Notes: generated by a model not told the origin, from the letters alone. Counted from the first letter of the stretch, positions 1 through 8,146 are shown. The stretch: DNA of 64,000 bases from Nonomuraea fuscirosea (GCF_003001935.1 NZ_PVNG01000020.1:186001-250000); one strand, 5' to 3'. Numbers and translations: made by a program.

Positions 1-499
1 GGTAGCCCCGCCGCCAGGCGTCCTCGTAGCTGTCGTCGTAGACGACGAACTCCAGCTCGGTACCCACGTACGCGGCCAGCCCCCGGTCGGCCAGGCGGGC
101 GAGCTGCCGGCGCAGGATCTGGCGCGGCGAGGCGGTCACCTCGCCGCCGTCCTCCCACGTCAGGTCGGCCATCAGCATCGCGGTCCCCTCGTGCCACGGC
201 ACCCGGCGCAGCGTGGCGAGGTCGGGCTTCATCACGAAGTCGCCGTAGCCCCGGTCCCAGGACGACATCGTGTAGCCCTGGACGGTGTTCATGTCCACGT
301 CGACGGCGAGCAGGTAGTTGCAGCCCTCGGAGCCGTGCTGCAGCACCTCTTCGAGAAAGTACCGCGCCGACAGCCGCTTGCCCTGCAACCTGCCCTGCAT
401 GTCGGCGATCGCGAGGAGCACGGTGTCGATCCGCCCGAGCGCCACCTCGTCACGCAGCTCAGTGACGGAAAGGAACCCGGTGCTCGCTCGTCCGCTCAC
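1..499 (-). CDS. Glutamine-synthetase family protein (N-terminal part, runs off the left edge)
   Basis: Reading leftward from a GTG at 499, with GGAG nine bases upstream and an in-frame stop before it, 166 codons are visible. The N-terminal segment (DMQGRLQGKRLSARYF, then DVDMNTVQGY and SWDRGYGDF) is the beta-grasp part of the glutamine synthetase fold. GTELEFVVYDDSY near residue 155 is the start of the catalytic domain with the glutamates that bind metal. The divergence from classical GlnA fits the actinobacterial GlnA-like enzymes that glutamylate polyamines or amines, but the substrate cannot be told from this fragment. The FCD regulator next door is transcribed divergently, a common arrangement for such catabolic synthetases. 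A true ammonia-assimilating enzyme is less likely. The C-terminal two-thirds are outside the window. Confidence 0.85.
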   Translation of the reverse strand, partial: MSGRASTGFLSVTELRDEVALGRIDTVLLAIADMQGRLQGKRLSARYFLEEVLQHGSEGCNYLLAVDVDMNTVQGYTMSSWDRGYGDFVMKPDLATLRRVPWHEGTAMLMADLTWEDGGEVTASPRQILRRQLARLADRGLAAYVGTELEFVVYDDSYEDAWRRGY

Positions 500-546
500 G
501 CTACGTCGCTCCGATCTGGCCTGACGCGCTTACCCGTTGATTGGGC

Positions 547-559
547 TAGTCTCAGACCA
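547..559. promoter_or_regulatory. Candidate FadR/FCD operator between the divergent genes
   Basis: The palindrome TAGTCTCAGACCA has the half-sites TnGT and ACnA that GntR/FadR-family proteins usually recognise. It lies in the 103-bp gap between the divergent glutamine-synthetase-like gene and the FCD regulator, so one site could control both. The centre is five bases instead of the commonest three, which lowers certainty. Confidence 0.4.
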
Positions 560-602
560 TTGATGTGCATGCCACGATCGCTTGTCAAGACCTGAGGACA
601 CG

Positions 603-1328
603 TTGGACGAGTCGGCGCGTTTGATGACGGTGTTGCGGCCGGTCAGGGCCGGCAACGCCTTCGAGGAGACCGTGGAACGGCTGCTCCAGGCGATCAAACT
701 CGGCGTGGTCGCGCCGGGCGACAAACTTCCGGCCGAGCGCGAGCTGTCCGCGCGGCTCGGCATCAGCAGGGTGACGCTGCGCGAGGCGATCCGCGCCCTG
801 TCCGACGCGGGCTATCTCGACGTACGGAGGGGCCGCTACGGCGGCGCGTTCGTCACCTACGTCCCGCCCAAGCCCGACGCCGGCGACCTGCGCCAGGCCG
901 TCAGGAGGATGGGCCAGGACGAACTGTCGGACGCGCTCACCTTCCGGCTGGCGGTGGACTGCGGGGCGGCGCAGATCCTGGCCACCTGCGACCTCGCCGA
1001 GGACAAGAAGGCCGTCCTCGTTCACCGGCTCGCCGAGCTCAACCGGGCCGGGCTGGACGACTACCGCCGCCTCGACACCGCCTTCCACCTGTCCATCGCG
1101 GAGCTCACCGGCTCGGCCCTGCTCGCCACCACGTGCGCCGACGCCCGCTCCAGGATCAGCGACCTGCTGAACGCCATCCCGATGCTCCAGGTCAACCTCG
1201 ACCACGCCGCCGTCCAGCACCAGGCCATCGTGGACGCCATCCTCGCCGCCGACCCCGACGCGGCCAGGCGAGCCGTCACCGAGCACCTGGAGGGGACGGC
1301 CGCGCTGCTGCGGGCATTCCTGTCCTGA
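603..1328 (+). CDS. FCD-type GntR family transcriptional regulator
   Basis: A 241-residue DNA-binding regulator. The winged helix is near residues 15-80 (GDKLPAERELSARLGISR, then VTLREAIRAL and the wing RRGRYGGAFV). The rest is an all-helical FCD effector domain with the usual metal or ligand residues: Asp and His in DTAFHLSIAELTG, His in VQHQAIVDAIL and His in VTEHLEG. I chose TTG 603 because GAGGA precedes it by four bases; TTG 582 lacks a ribosome site and ATG 624 is a further alternative. It is divergent from the glutamine-synthetase-like gene, so a role as its repressor, released by an organic acid or amine breakdown product, is the simplest inference. The palindrome at 547-559 may be its site. 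Confidence 0.85.
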   Translation: MDESARLMTVLRPVRAGNAFEETVERLLQAIKLGVVAPGDKLPAERELSARLGISRVTLREAIRALSDAGYLDVRRGRYGGAFVTYVPPKPDAGDLRQAVRRMGQDELSDALTFRLAVDCGAAQILATCDLAEDKKAVLVHRLAELNRAGLDDYRRLDTAFHLSIAELTGSALLATTCADARSRISDLLNAIPMLQVNLDHAAVQHQAIVDAILAADPDAARRAVTEHLEGTAALLRAFLS

Positions 1329-1393
1329 CCGGCCATGATCGGGACATTGGGGCCGGGAAGGGGCTCGCGGCTCGTACCATCGAACGCAAGGCC

Positions 1394-2146
1394 ATGCAGA
1401 ACTGGTTTCAGCAGAGCATCATCTCCACAGGACGGCTGCCGCTGTTCTGCTACTTCGTCATGCTCATCGTCGCCTTCATCGCCACCCGCATCAACGTGCG
1501 CCTGATCAGGGCGAAGATCGGCTGGTTCCGCAACGTCAACGTGGGCGAGATGCACATCCACCACGTGGTCTTCGGCGTGGTGCTCATGCTGATCGGCGGC
1601 GTCGCCCTCATCGTCTCGCCCGGCTCGCAGATCGGCACCGCCGCCGCGGCCTCCGTGTTCGGCGTCGGCTCGGCGCTGGTGCTGGACGAGTTCGCGCTGA
1701 TCCTGCACCTGCACGACGTCTACTGGGAGGAGGAGGGCCGCACCTCGGTGGACGCCGTCTTCATCGCGGTCGCCGTCACCGGCCTGCTCCTCATCGGCCT
1801 GCGCCCGCTCACCTGGAACTACGGCACCCCGGTCAACCCGGCCATGCTGATCGTGGCCAACCTGGCGCTCGCCGTCGTCACGTTGCTCAAGGGCAAGATC
1901 TGGACCGGCATGGCGGGGCTCTTCGTGCCGCCCATGCTGCTGGTCGGCGCGATCCGGCTGGCGCGGCCCGGCTCGCCGTGGGCCCACTGGTTCTTCGCCA
2001 AGGGCTCGCCGCGCAAGGTGGCCAGGGCGGTGCGCCGGGAGGAGCGGTTACGGCGGCCGGTGATCAAGGCGAAGATCGCGTTCCAGGAGTTCCTCTCCGG
2101 GCGGCACGACCTGCCGTCCACCCGGCGCGGGCGCCGGCACACCTGA
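1394..2146 (+). CDS. Conserved polytopic membrane protein of unknown function
   Basis: A 250-residue integral membrane protein with about five to six hydrophobic segments (RLPLFCYFVMLIVAFIATRI, then HHVVFGVVLMLIGGVALIV and others) and a basic C-terminal tail. The motif MHIHHVVFG between the first two membrane segments, followed later by LDEFALILHLHDVYW, places several His and acidic residues near the membrane and could bind a metal; this is inference. The gene starts at ATG 1394, with AAGG nearby as a weak ribosome site. In-frame extension upstream only overlaps the regulator gene and is discarded. A rare TTA leucine codon occurs at 2048-2050. I recognise no named family. Its stop faces the SGNH hydrolase gene. 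Confidence 0.7.
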   Translation: MQNWFQQSIISTGRLPLFCYFVMLIVAFIATRINVRLIRAKIGWFRNVNVGEMHIHHVVFGVVLMLIGGVALIVSPGSQIGTAAAASVFGVGSALVLDEFALILHLHDVYWEEEGRTSVDAVFIAVAVTGLLLIGLRPLTWNYGTPVNPAMLIVANLALAVVTLLKGKIWTGMAGLFVPPMLLVGAIRLARPGSPWAHWFFAKGSPRKVARAVRREERLRRPVIKAKIAFQEFLSGRHDLPSTRRGRRHT

Positions 2147-2152
2147 CGGCTG

Positions 2153-2201
2153 TCCCGGCGTGCCTCAGGACGTACAGCGGTCCCGGCGTGCCTCAGGACG
2201 T
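2153..2201. repeat. Exact 21-bp direct repeat in a convergent gap
   Basis: A 21-base sequence beginning TCCCGGCGTGCC occurs at 2153-2173 and again, identically, at 2181-2201. It fills the space between the membrane protein gene and the SGNH hydrolase gene, and the second copy ends on the first base of the hydrolase stop codon. Each copy holds the short palindrome CCTCAGG. It may be a duplicated 3' end or terminator element. Confidence 0.7.
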
Positions 2202-2992
2202 CACACCGACGTGCCGGAGATCGGCTGCACCCACGGGGTGAGGTCGGGGCGTTTGGCCGTGCGCCCGTCGCCCGAGGAGCGGCCGCGCAGGCGGCGGGCC
2301 ATCCACGGCCCCGCGAACGTGGCGAACCACCGCACCTCACCCGCCGCCACCCGCCACCTCGCCGCCGGAGGCAGGGGCGGGAAGGGCAGCATCCACGAGT
2401 CGTCGCTGCCGGCCAGTCCCAGCGCGTGCGCCATGGCGGCGGCGATGCGGGCGTGCCCCGCCGGGCTCGCGTGCAGGCGGTCGACGCTCCACATCCGCGC
2501 GTCCGTCACGAACTCCATCGCGAACGTGTCCACCAGCGCGACCCCATGACGGGCGGCGGCGGCGCGGATGCGGTCGTTGAGGTCGAGCACCCGGGGCCGC
2601 AGCGGCCGGGCCATGGGGGCGATCTTCGCGATGTCGGGGAACGTCACGCTGACCACGTGCGCGCCCGCCCCGGTCAGGGCGGCGAACATCTCCTCCACCA
2701 CGCCCGCCACCGCGGCGGCGTCGAAGCCGGGGCGGATGATGTCGTTCATCCCCGCCATGACCGTGACCAGGTCGGGCCGCAGCGCCAGCGCGGCGTCCAG
2801 CTGCTCGGAGCGGATCTGGGCGGCCACCCGGCCGCGCACGGCCAGGTTGGCGTAACGCAGCCCGGGGTTGGCGCGGGCCAGGTGCTCGGCCAGGCGGTCG
2901 GCCCAGCCGCGGTGGCCGTTGAGGTCGTCGCCGTCGCCCAGGCCCTCGGTCTGGCTGTCCCCGAGCGCGACGTAACGCGTGTAGGCGGTCAT
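2201..2992 (-). CDS. SGNH/GDSL family hydrolase (esterase or lipase)
   Basis: A 263-residue cytoplasmic SGNH hydrolase. Block I is ALGDSQTEGLG with the nucleophilic Ser near residue 12, block III is MAGMNDII with the oxyanion Asn, and block V is VDRLHASPAGH with the catalytic Asp and His. No signal peptide is visible, so the substrate is probably an intracellular ester. ATG 2992 is preceded by AAGGAG and overlaps the stop of the PadR gene as ATGA, showing translational coupling. The upstream in-frame extension lies inside the PadR gene. Co-transcription with the PadR regulator suggests that the regulator controls it. Confidence 0.88.
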   Translation of the reverse strand: MTAYTRYVALGDSQTEGLGDGDDLNGHRGWADRLAEHLARANPGLRYANLAVRGRVAAQIRSEQLDAALALRPDLVTVMAGMNDIIRPGFDAAAVAGVVEEMFAALTGAGAHVVSVTFPDIAKIAPMARPLRPRVLDLNDRIRAAAARHGVALVDTFAMEFVTDARMWSVDRLHASPAGHARIAAAMAHALGLAGSDDSWMLPFPPLPPAARWRVAAGEVRWFATFAGPWMARRLRGRSSGDGRTAKRPDLTPWVQPISGTSV

Positions 2993-3576
2993 GAGGTCTC
3001 CTTCCCGATGCGTTCGCGTGCCCTTTCCGAGCGCTCCTCCAGCGTCCGCGCGGTGCTCAGGCACCAGTCGCGCGTCTCGCGGGCCAGCCGGCAGCCGGCC
3101 TGGCCGGACAGGTAGGGGCCCACGTGCCCGCCCTCGCGCAGGAACGTCTCCTCGTCCAGGTCGCCGCGCAGGCCGGCCAGGATCCGCTCGAAGATCTCCA
3201 GCTTGGCGCCGGCCTCCCGCGCGCGGTCGCGTAGCTGCTCGATCACCGGCGCGGGGTCGAGCAGGTCCACGGCGTGCACCTTGACGGCCAGGTCGTCGCG
3301 CAGGACCAGCGGTCTGGCCGGGGCGGCGGCGTAGGCGGCCAGCTCGGCGAGCCCTGCCTCGGTGACCTTGAACACGCGCTTGTTGGGGCGGCCCCGCTGG
3401 ACCACCTCCCGGCCCGTGACCAGGCCGCCGGCCTCCAGCTTGGTCAGCTCGGCGTAGAGCTGCTGGGGGGCGGCGTACCAGAAGTTGGAGACGCCGATGT
3501 CGAAGATCTTGGTGAGCTGGTAGCCGCTGTACTCGCCGTCGAGCAGCGCCGCCAGCACCGCATGCCTGAGAGCCAT
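2989..3576 (-). CDS. PadR family transcriptional regulator
   Basis: A 195-residue PadR protein. The N-terminal winged helix (MALRHAVLAALLDGEYSGYQ then LYAELTKLEAGGLVTGREVV) is followed by a helical dimerisation domain of the Vir_act_alpha_C type. PadR proteins usually repress their own operon by binding a palindrome near the start, and respond to phenolics or drugs. Such a palindrome is present at 3588-3609. The gene overlaps the SGNH hydrolase gene by four bases, so the two form an operon, and the hydrolase is the best candidate target. Confidence 0.88.
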   Translation of the reverse strand: MALRHAVLAALLDGEYSGYQLTKIFDIGVSNFWYAAPQQLYAELTKLEAGGLVTGREVVQRGRPNKRVFKVTEAGLAELAAYAAAPARPLVLRDDLAVKVHAVDLLDPAPVIEQLRDRAREAGAKLEIFERILAGLRGDLDEETFLREGGHVGPYLSGQAGCRLARETRDWCLSTARTLEERSERARERIGKETS

Positions 3577-3587
3577 CGCGAATCAGT

Positions 3588-3609
3588 AGTACTCATGGAT
3601 ATGAGTAGT
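3588..3609. promoter_or_regulatory. Candidate PadR operator
   Basis: An imperfect inverted repeat with nine-base arms (AGTACTCAT and ATGAGTAGT, one mismatch) around GGAT lies 12 bases upstream of the PadR start. Its position would block the promoter of the PadR-hydrolase operon, the usual autoregulatory geometry for this family. Confidence 0.5.
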
Positions 3610-3646
3610 CATGAGCATGACTATAGGCGGTGGGTGCGGGCGAGCG

Positions 3647-5263
3647 CTAGAGGGCGACCACGGAGCGCAGGGCCAGGCCCGCGCCGAGGAGGACGACCAT
3701 GGCGGCCGTGCCCATCGGGGCCAGGCCCGACAGCTTCGCGGCCAGGCGGCGGCCGGCCGAGGCGCGTCGTTCCAGCCGGTCCACCAGCTTGACCAGGAGC
3801 AGGCCGGTGACCATGAGGGTGGCGGCCATGCCGACGCCGTACGCGGTGACCAGCGCGACGCCGAACCAGGTACGGCCGAGGGCGATCGCGCCGAGCAGGA
3901 CGATCAGGGCGGAAGGGCTGGGGACGAGACCGCCCGCCACCCCGAGCCCGATCAGGCCCCGGCGCTTGGAGCGATGCTGGTCGTGGTCGTGGTGGTGGCC
4001 GTCCTGGTCGTGGTCGTGCTGCTGGGTGCCGTGGCCGTCGTGGTCGTGTGCGTGACCATGTCCGTGTCCGTCGCCGTGGCCATGCCCGTGTCCGTGTCCG
4101 TACGTGTGGCCGTTTCGGGTGTTCTGGAGGAGGCGCAGGCCGATGACGGCGATCAGCACGCCGCTGGCCACCCCCAGCCAGGCCAGCACCGACTCCCCGG
4201 CCAGCGCCGTGAACACGGTCAGCAGCAGCCCCACCACCAGCACTCCGGCCGTGTGCGTGGCCGTCACCGTCGCGCCCACCACCAGCGCGTCGCGCGGGCG
4301 TCCGCGCCGGCCCGCCAGGTACGCGGCCATGATCGTCTTGCCGTGCCCGGGGATGAGCGCGTGTCCGGCCCCGAGCACCACGGCCAGCGCGACCGCCAGC
4401 AGGCCCAGCGGCACCGTCAGCGTCTCCGAGCCGATCAGGCCGGTGAACGTCCGGTCCAGCGCGGCCAGCGCGTCCCCGATCGGCCCGCCGATCTCGATCC
4501 CGCCGGGCACCGCGCCGCCTCGGGGAGCGCCGGACGCCCCGGGAGCGGCGTTGCCGGGGACGCCGGAGACCGTGCCGGAGACGGTGCCGAAGACGGTGAA
4601 GGTGGCCGTCCGCTGGTCGAGCGGGTCCGTGAGCAGGTCGTCGGGGTACGAGCGCAGCTCCTGGCTGATGCTGCGGGCGGGCACCGAGGAGCCGGTCAGG
4701 CTCACCCCGTCGCCCACGGCGGTGATCTCGCGCCAGCCGATCCTGTCCTGCTCGAACCCGTCGCTGAACGTCACGGCCCCCGAGGCGCGGACGTCGCCGA
4801 CGAGCCGGCAGGACAGGCGGCTGGTCCGCAGGCCCCCTTCGCCGGGGGCGTAGGTGAAGGAGGAGCCCTCCACCCGCCACGGCACCGTCCGCCCGGCCAC
4901 CTCCAGCCGCTGGGCGGCGGCCAGGGCGGCGCAGCGGCGGGCCGGGTAGGCGGCGTCCACGTCCGGCTCGGCCTGCACGGTCGGCAGCTCGGCCAGGTCC
5001 ACGACGGCGAGGTTGCGCACGCCAGAGGCCGAGACCCGCAGCCCGTTGTAGTGGTTGACGGTGAACCGGCCGAGCGGATGAGCCAGCGCCCTCGCGCGGG
5101 CGGCGGAGCCGGGCGTCTGCACGTGGGTGGTGCGGGTGGGCGTCTGCACGTGGGTGGTGCGGGTGGACGTCTGCGCGTGGGCGGCGGCCGGCAGCAGAGC
5201 TGTGGACAGGGACAGCAGCAGGCCCGTCGCGGCGGACGGCAAAGCGAGCAGGACCGCTCTCAT
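3647..5263 (-). CDS. NicO-type nickel/cobalt membrane transporter with His-rich loop
   Basis: A 538-residue membrane protein. It begins with a signal peptide (residues 1-30), then an extracytoplasmic region of about 240 residues. From about residue 280 come the membrane segments of the high-affinity nickel/cobalt NicO/RcnA family, with GAGHALIPGHGKTIMAAYL near the first one. Residues 383-431 form a cytoplasmic loop extremely rich in His, Gly and Asp, typical of metal-binding loops in these proteins. Whether it imports or exports, and which metal, cannot be decided from sequence; nickel or cobalt is the family expectation. It overlaps the TPR gene by four bases (ATGA), so the two are translationally coupled within the DUF4331 operon. 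Confidence 0.8.
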   Translation of the reverse strand: MRAVLLALPSAATGLLLSLSTALLPAAAHAQTSTRTTHVQTPTRTTHVQTPGSAARARALAHPLGRFTVNHYNGLRVSASGVRNLAVVDLAELPTVQAEPDVDAAYPARRCAALAAAQRLEVAGRTVPWRVEGSSFTYAPGEGGLRTSRLSCRLVGDVRASGAVTFSDGFEQDRIGWREITAVGDGVSLTGSSVPARSISQELRSYPDDLLTDPLDQRTATFTVFGTVSGTVSGVPGNAAPGASGAPRGGAVPGGIEIGGPIGDALAALDRTFTGLIGSETLTVPLGLLAVALAVVLGAGHALIPGHGKTIMAAYLAGRRGRPRDALVVGATVTATHTAGVLVVGLLLTVFTALAGESVLAWLGVASGVLIAVIGLRLLQNTRNGHTYGHGHGHGHGDGHGHGHAHDHDGHGTQQHDHDQDGHHHDHDQHRSKRRGLIGLGVAGGLVPSPSALIVLLGAIALGRTWFGVALVTAYGVGMAATLMVTGLLLVKLVDRLERRASAGRRLAAKLSGLAPMGTAAMVVLLGAGLALRSVVAL

Positions 5264-6459
5264 GAGAACCTCGCCAGTGCGGAAAGCGTCGGGTCGAAGG
5301 CCGGATCCACCCGCGCCGGGCGGCCGAGTGCCCGTTCGATCGTGGCGCGGTGGTAGGCGAGCAGCGGGTTGCGCCAGCCGGTCGCGGTGGCCCGCTCGGC
5401 GTGGCGAAGCGCCTCGGCCGGCTCGCCCGCCTTGAACAGGGCCCAGGCCAGGGCGTCGGCGGCGACGAGGTTCGGGTTGCGGGCGTACTCGGCCCTGGCG
5501 TGCCGCACGGCCGTGGCCGGGTCGCCGTGGTCGGCCTCGAACTCGGCCCAGGTCAGGTCGTCGCGCACGCCCGCCGCCGCGAAGAGCTTGCGCTGGGCCC
5601 TGAGCAGCGTCCAGTCGGCGCGCTGCCCGGCCTTGATCCGGGTCTCGCCCTGCTCGATGAGGTACTGGGGGAGGGGGAGCCGCTCGACGACGCGCTCGTA
5701 CAGGGCGAGCGCCTCGGTGAGCCGGCCGCCGAGCGCCGCGGCCCTGGCCTGGCCGGCGAGGGCGGGCGTATAGGCGGGGTAGGCCGTGAGGGCCTTGCCG
5801 TACCAGTCGGCCGCGCTCTTCAGGTCGCCCGCGTGGAGGGCCAGCTCGCCCAGGTAGTAGCGGGTGTAGGCGACGTCGGCGGGCGCCCAGGCGTCGTTCT
5901 GCGCCATTTCAAGGTATTCGCGGGCCTTGCCGAGGTCGCCGCGCAGCTCGGCCGCGTAGGAGGCGCGGGTGAAGGCGGGGACGCCGGGATGCAGCTCCAT
6001 CATCCGGTCCACGGCCCGCTTCGCCCCGCGCAGGTCGCCGAGCTGGGCCCTGGCGTCGGCCAGCACGCCGTACGCGGCCACGCCGTACGGGTTGGCCGCG
6101 ATGGCGCGTTCGGCCAGCCGTACCGCGTCGGTGAACTCGTGCCGGCCGGCGGCCAGCGCCGCCTGGGCGGCGAGGACGGCGTCGTCGCGGCCGTCGAGCC
6201 GGGCGGCCGTGGCGAGCGCGCCCTCCGCCTTGCCGTAGTACGCCGGGTCGCCGGTGACCCTGGCCTGGTCCACGTACTGGGAGGCGAGTCGCGCCCAGCC
6301 GCGATGGTCGCCGGGCAGCCGCCTGAGCCGCTCCTGCAACGTCTCGCGGCGCTGCGCGTCCGCCACCGGCAGTGGCTCGGGCGTGGCCGTGAAGGTGAGG
6401 ATCGTGAACAGCATCGCCCCGGCGAGGGCGAGGGCGGCGGATATCGCGAAGGCACGCAT
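5260..6459 (-). CDS. TPR-repeat protein with N-terminal signal or anchor
   Basis: A 399-residue protein starting at ATG 6459, with GGAG about nine bases upstream. Residues 5-25 are hydrophobic (SAALALAGAMLFTILTF), a signal peptide or membrane anchor, so the protein is probably extracytoplasmic. The rest consists of tetratricopeptide helices, for example AVRLAERAIAANPYGVAAYG and ADWYGKALTAYPAYTPALAG. Such repeats build protein-binding scaffolds. It lies between the DUF4331 gene and the NicO transporter, a recurrent actinobacterial arrangement as I remember it, so it may assemble that metal-handling system. The long in-frame extension beyond 6459 runs antisense into the DUF4331 gene and is not used. 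Confidence 0.8.
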   Translation of the reverse strand: MRAFAISAALALAGAMLFTILTFTATPEPLPVADAQRRETLQERLRRLPGDHRGWARLASQYVDQARVTGDPAYYGKAEGALATAARLDGRDDAVLAAQAALAAGRHEFTDAVRLAERAIAANPYGVAAYGVLADARAQLGDLRGAKRAVDRMMELHPGVPAFTRASYAAELRGDLGKAREYLEMAQNDAWAPADVAYTRYYLGELALHAGDLKSAADWYGKALTAYPAYTPALAGQARAAALGGRLTEALALYERVVERLPLPQYLIEQGETRIKAGQRADWTLLRAQRKLFAAAGVRDDLTWAEFEADHGDPATAVRHARAEYARNPNLVAADALAWALFKAGEPAEALRHAERATATGWRNPLLAYHRATIERALGRPARVDPAFDPTLSALARFS

Positions 6460-6484
6460 GTCCAAGGCTCCAGGGTCGGAGGTG

Positions 6485-6524
6485 GGGCCGGCCGGCCGTG
6501 ACGGGGAGCACGGCCGGCCGGCCC
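6485..6524. terminator. Strong GC hairpin between DUF4331 and TPR genes
   Basis: A perfect 16-bp stem (arms 6485-6500 and 6509-6524, built of GGCC/CCGG repeats) encloses an eight-base loop. In the direction of the minus-strand operon there is no T-run after it, so it looks more like an attenuator or mRNA-stabilising hairpin that lowers downstream expression than a full terminator. On the plus strand TTTCT follows, but no plus-strand gene needs it. Confidence 0.6.
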
Positions 6525-6611
6525 TTTCTGCGGGCGGCAGGCGATGGGAGACGGGTGCCTGCCGCCGGGGCGGACCGGCCGGTCTGGAGAGGGATCGGCC
6601 GGTCAGGAGGG

Positions 6612-7988
6612 TCAGCGCTGGTTCACTGCCACGTTGCTCGGCAGCGGGATGTACGGGAACGTCTGCCCGAACGGCTTGTCGTTCCTGTCCACCTTGTCCG
6701 TCAGTCCGGGGACGAGCTTGCCGGTCAGCGCGGCGCCGGCCACGGCCTGCAGTTCGATGTCCACGACGTCGTCGGCGAGCCGGCGGCCGTTCGGGAAGCC
6801 CGCGAGGTCGCCGCCGAGGACGCCGAGCCGGTTGGGGTTCTTGGCCGGCGGGACCGCCATGTTCAGCCGCAGCATCTCCGAGGGGCGCAGCTTGCCCGCG
6901 TCCTTGTTGAGCACCTGCGAGTTCAGGTCGGCCTTGATGGGGCCGTTCTGCTTGGCGATGCCGGTCAGGAAGATCTCGACCAGGTCGTTGCGCGGGGTCG
7001 CCGGAGCCTTGATCCCGTAGATCTTCTGCAGCAGCCTGGCCACCTCGGGGTCGGTGACCCGGTCGACCAGGGCCTGCACGCCGGCGTCCTTCGACGGGTC
7101 GAGGGCGTTGTAGGCGTCCTTCAGCCCGGCGGGGGCGACGACCTCGTTCACCAGCGGGTTGCACAGCCGGGAGACCTGCACGAAGGAGTCGCCGTTGAAC
7201 TTGTCGGTGGTCGAGCAGACGCCGATCACGGGGTTGCGCCTGGGGTCGCCCTTGAGCGCGAGGTCCGTGGCGGGGACCTGGAGGGCCACGGTGTTGACGT
7301 TGTAGCCCTTGGTGGTGTCCTGGCCGACCTCGGTCAGGTCGCCGCCGTAGAGCAGGTCGAAGACGCGCAGGTCGAGGAAGAACGCCTCGTCCGACTGCCC
7401 GGCGAACGTCTTGCCGCCGTTCGGCAGGCTCTTGATCGACTGGTTGCGCAGGGTGGCGTAGTTCGGCATGGAGGCGCGTCCGACGTTGCTCGGCGCGACG
7501 ATGCCGTCGTCGACCAGCGTCTTGGAGCCGCCGGGGGTGATCCGCTTGAGCGTGTAGCGCTGGCGGAAGAGCAGGTTCGGGTCGTTCAGCGAGGTGACGG
7601 GGCCGTCGTTGTAGAGGAACGTGTCGTTGCCGCGCTTGTCCTCGTTGCGGAACGTCCACTCGTAGGTGATGTCGGTCTTGGCGTCACCGTCGTTGTCGAT
7701 CTTTATGTTGTGCCGTGACTTGACCGCGAACGGGTAGAAGTTCGGGCCGCCGTTGGGCTCCTCGAACGGGATCCAGTTGGCGATCAGGGTCACGGAGTCG
7801 GCCTTGTCGGGACTCACGAAGGCGTACACGTCGGTGTTGTCGTGCTGCGGGTCACCCGAGATCATCGGGGCCTCGCGGTGCGAGGAAGCGATGCCGGAGT
7901 CGGTGCGGAGCACGGCCAGGGACGACACAGCGACGGCTGCGGCGAGGCCGATTCCGACAAGAGCGCGCCGGTTGGTCCGGAGCTCCAT
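6612..7988 (-). CDS. Exported DUF4331 family protein
   Basis: A 458-residue protein with a twin-basic N-terminus and hydrophobic core (residues 6-26), followed directly by the hallmark start of the family: SSHREAPMISGDP, then DNTDVYAFVSPD. Matches of this kind continue to the C-terminus (PFGQTFPYIPLPSNVAVN). The length is normal for DUF4331. The function is not established. It is the first gene of an operon with the TPR protein and the NicO transporter, so a role with extracellular metal or surface proteins is only suggested. The start is ATG 7988. The divergent promoter region (7989-8219) carries two palindromes that may control it. Confidence 0.85.
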   Translation of the reverse strand: MELRTNRRALVGIGLAAAVAVSSLAVLRTDSGIASSHREAPMISGDPQHDNTDVYAFVSPDKADSVTLIANWIPFEEPNGGPNFYPFAVKSRHNIKIDNDGDAKTDITYEWTFRNEDKRGNDTFLYNDGPVTSLNDPNLLFRQRYTLKRITPGGSKTLVDDGIVAPSNVGRASMPNYATLRNQSIKSLPNGGKTFAGQSDEAFFLDLRVFDLLYGGDLTEVGQDTTKGYNVNTVALQVPATDLALKGDPRRNPVIGVCSTTDKFNGDSFVQVSRLCNPLVNEVVAPAGLKDAYNALDPSKDAGVQALVDRVTDPEVARLLQKIYGIKAPATPRNDLVEIFLTGIAKQNGPIKADLNSQVLNKDAGKLRPSEMLRLNMAVPPAKNPNRLGVLGGDLAGFPNGRRLADDVVDIELQAVAGAALTGKLVPGLTDKVDRNDKPFGQTFPYIPLPSNVAVNQR

Positions 7989-8103
7989 GTTCGGTCCTTT
8001 CGGGAAGGGCTGTTCGTGACGTGCGAGGTTCCGGCCGGATTCCTCGACGCCCTATTCGTCCGTGGCCCGCCCGCGGATGTCGGTCTCCTCCCTGAGAATG
8101 AGC

Positions 8104-8146
8104 GTCAACCAAAGTTGACATACTTAAGTCGTCAATTTAGGTTGAC
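8104..8146. promoter_or_regulatory. Divergent promoter with two 16-bp palindromic operators
   Basis: Two inverted repeats, GTCAACCAAAGTTGAC at 8104-8119 and GTCAATTTAGGTTGAC at 8131-8146, lie 27 bp apart between the DUF4331 operon and the ABC exporter. A plus-strand promoter TTGACA (8115-8120), 17-base spacer, TAGGTT (8138-8143) is embedded in both, so a bound dimer pair would block it. A further palindrome ACTTAAGT sits between them. No regulator gene adjoins the site; a MarR- or TetR-type protein encoded elsewhere is likely. Confidence 0.6.

Noticed and set aside
6573..6606. Repeated CCGGCCGG palindromes as a recombination or attachment site
   Set aside because: Such GC palindromes are common in this composition, and no integrase or flanking repeat supports it.
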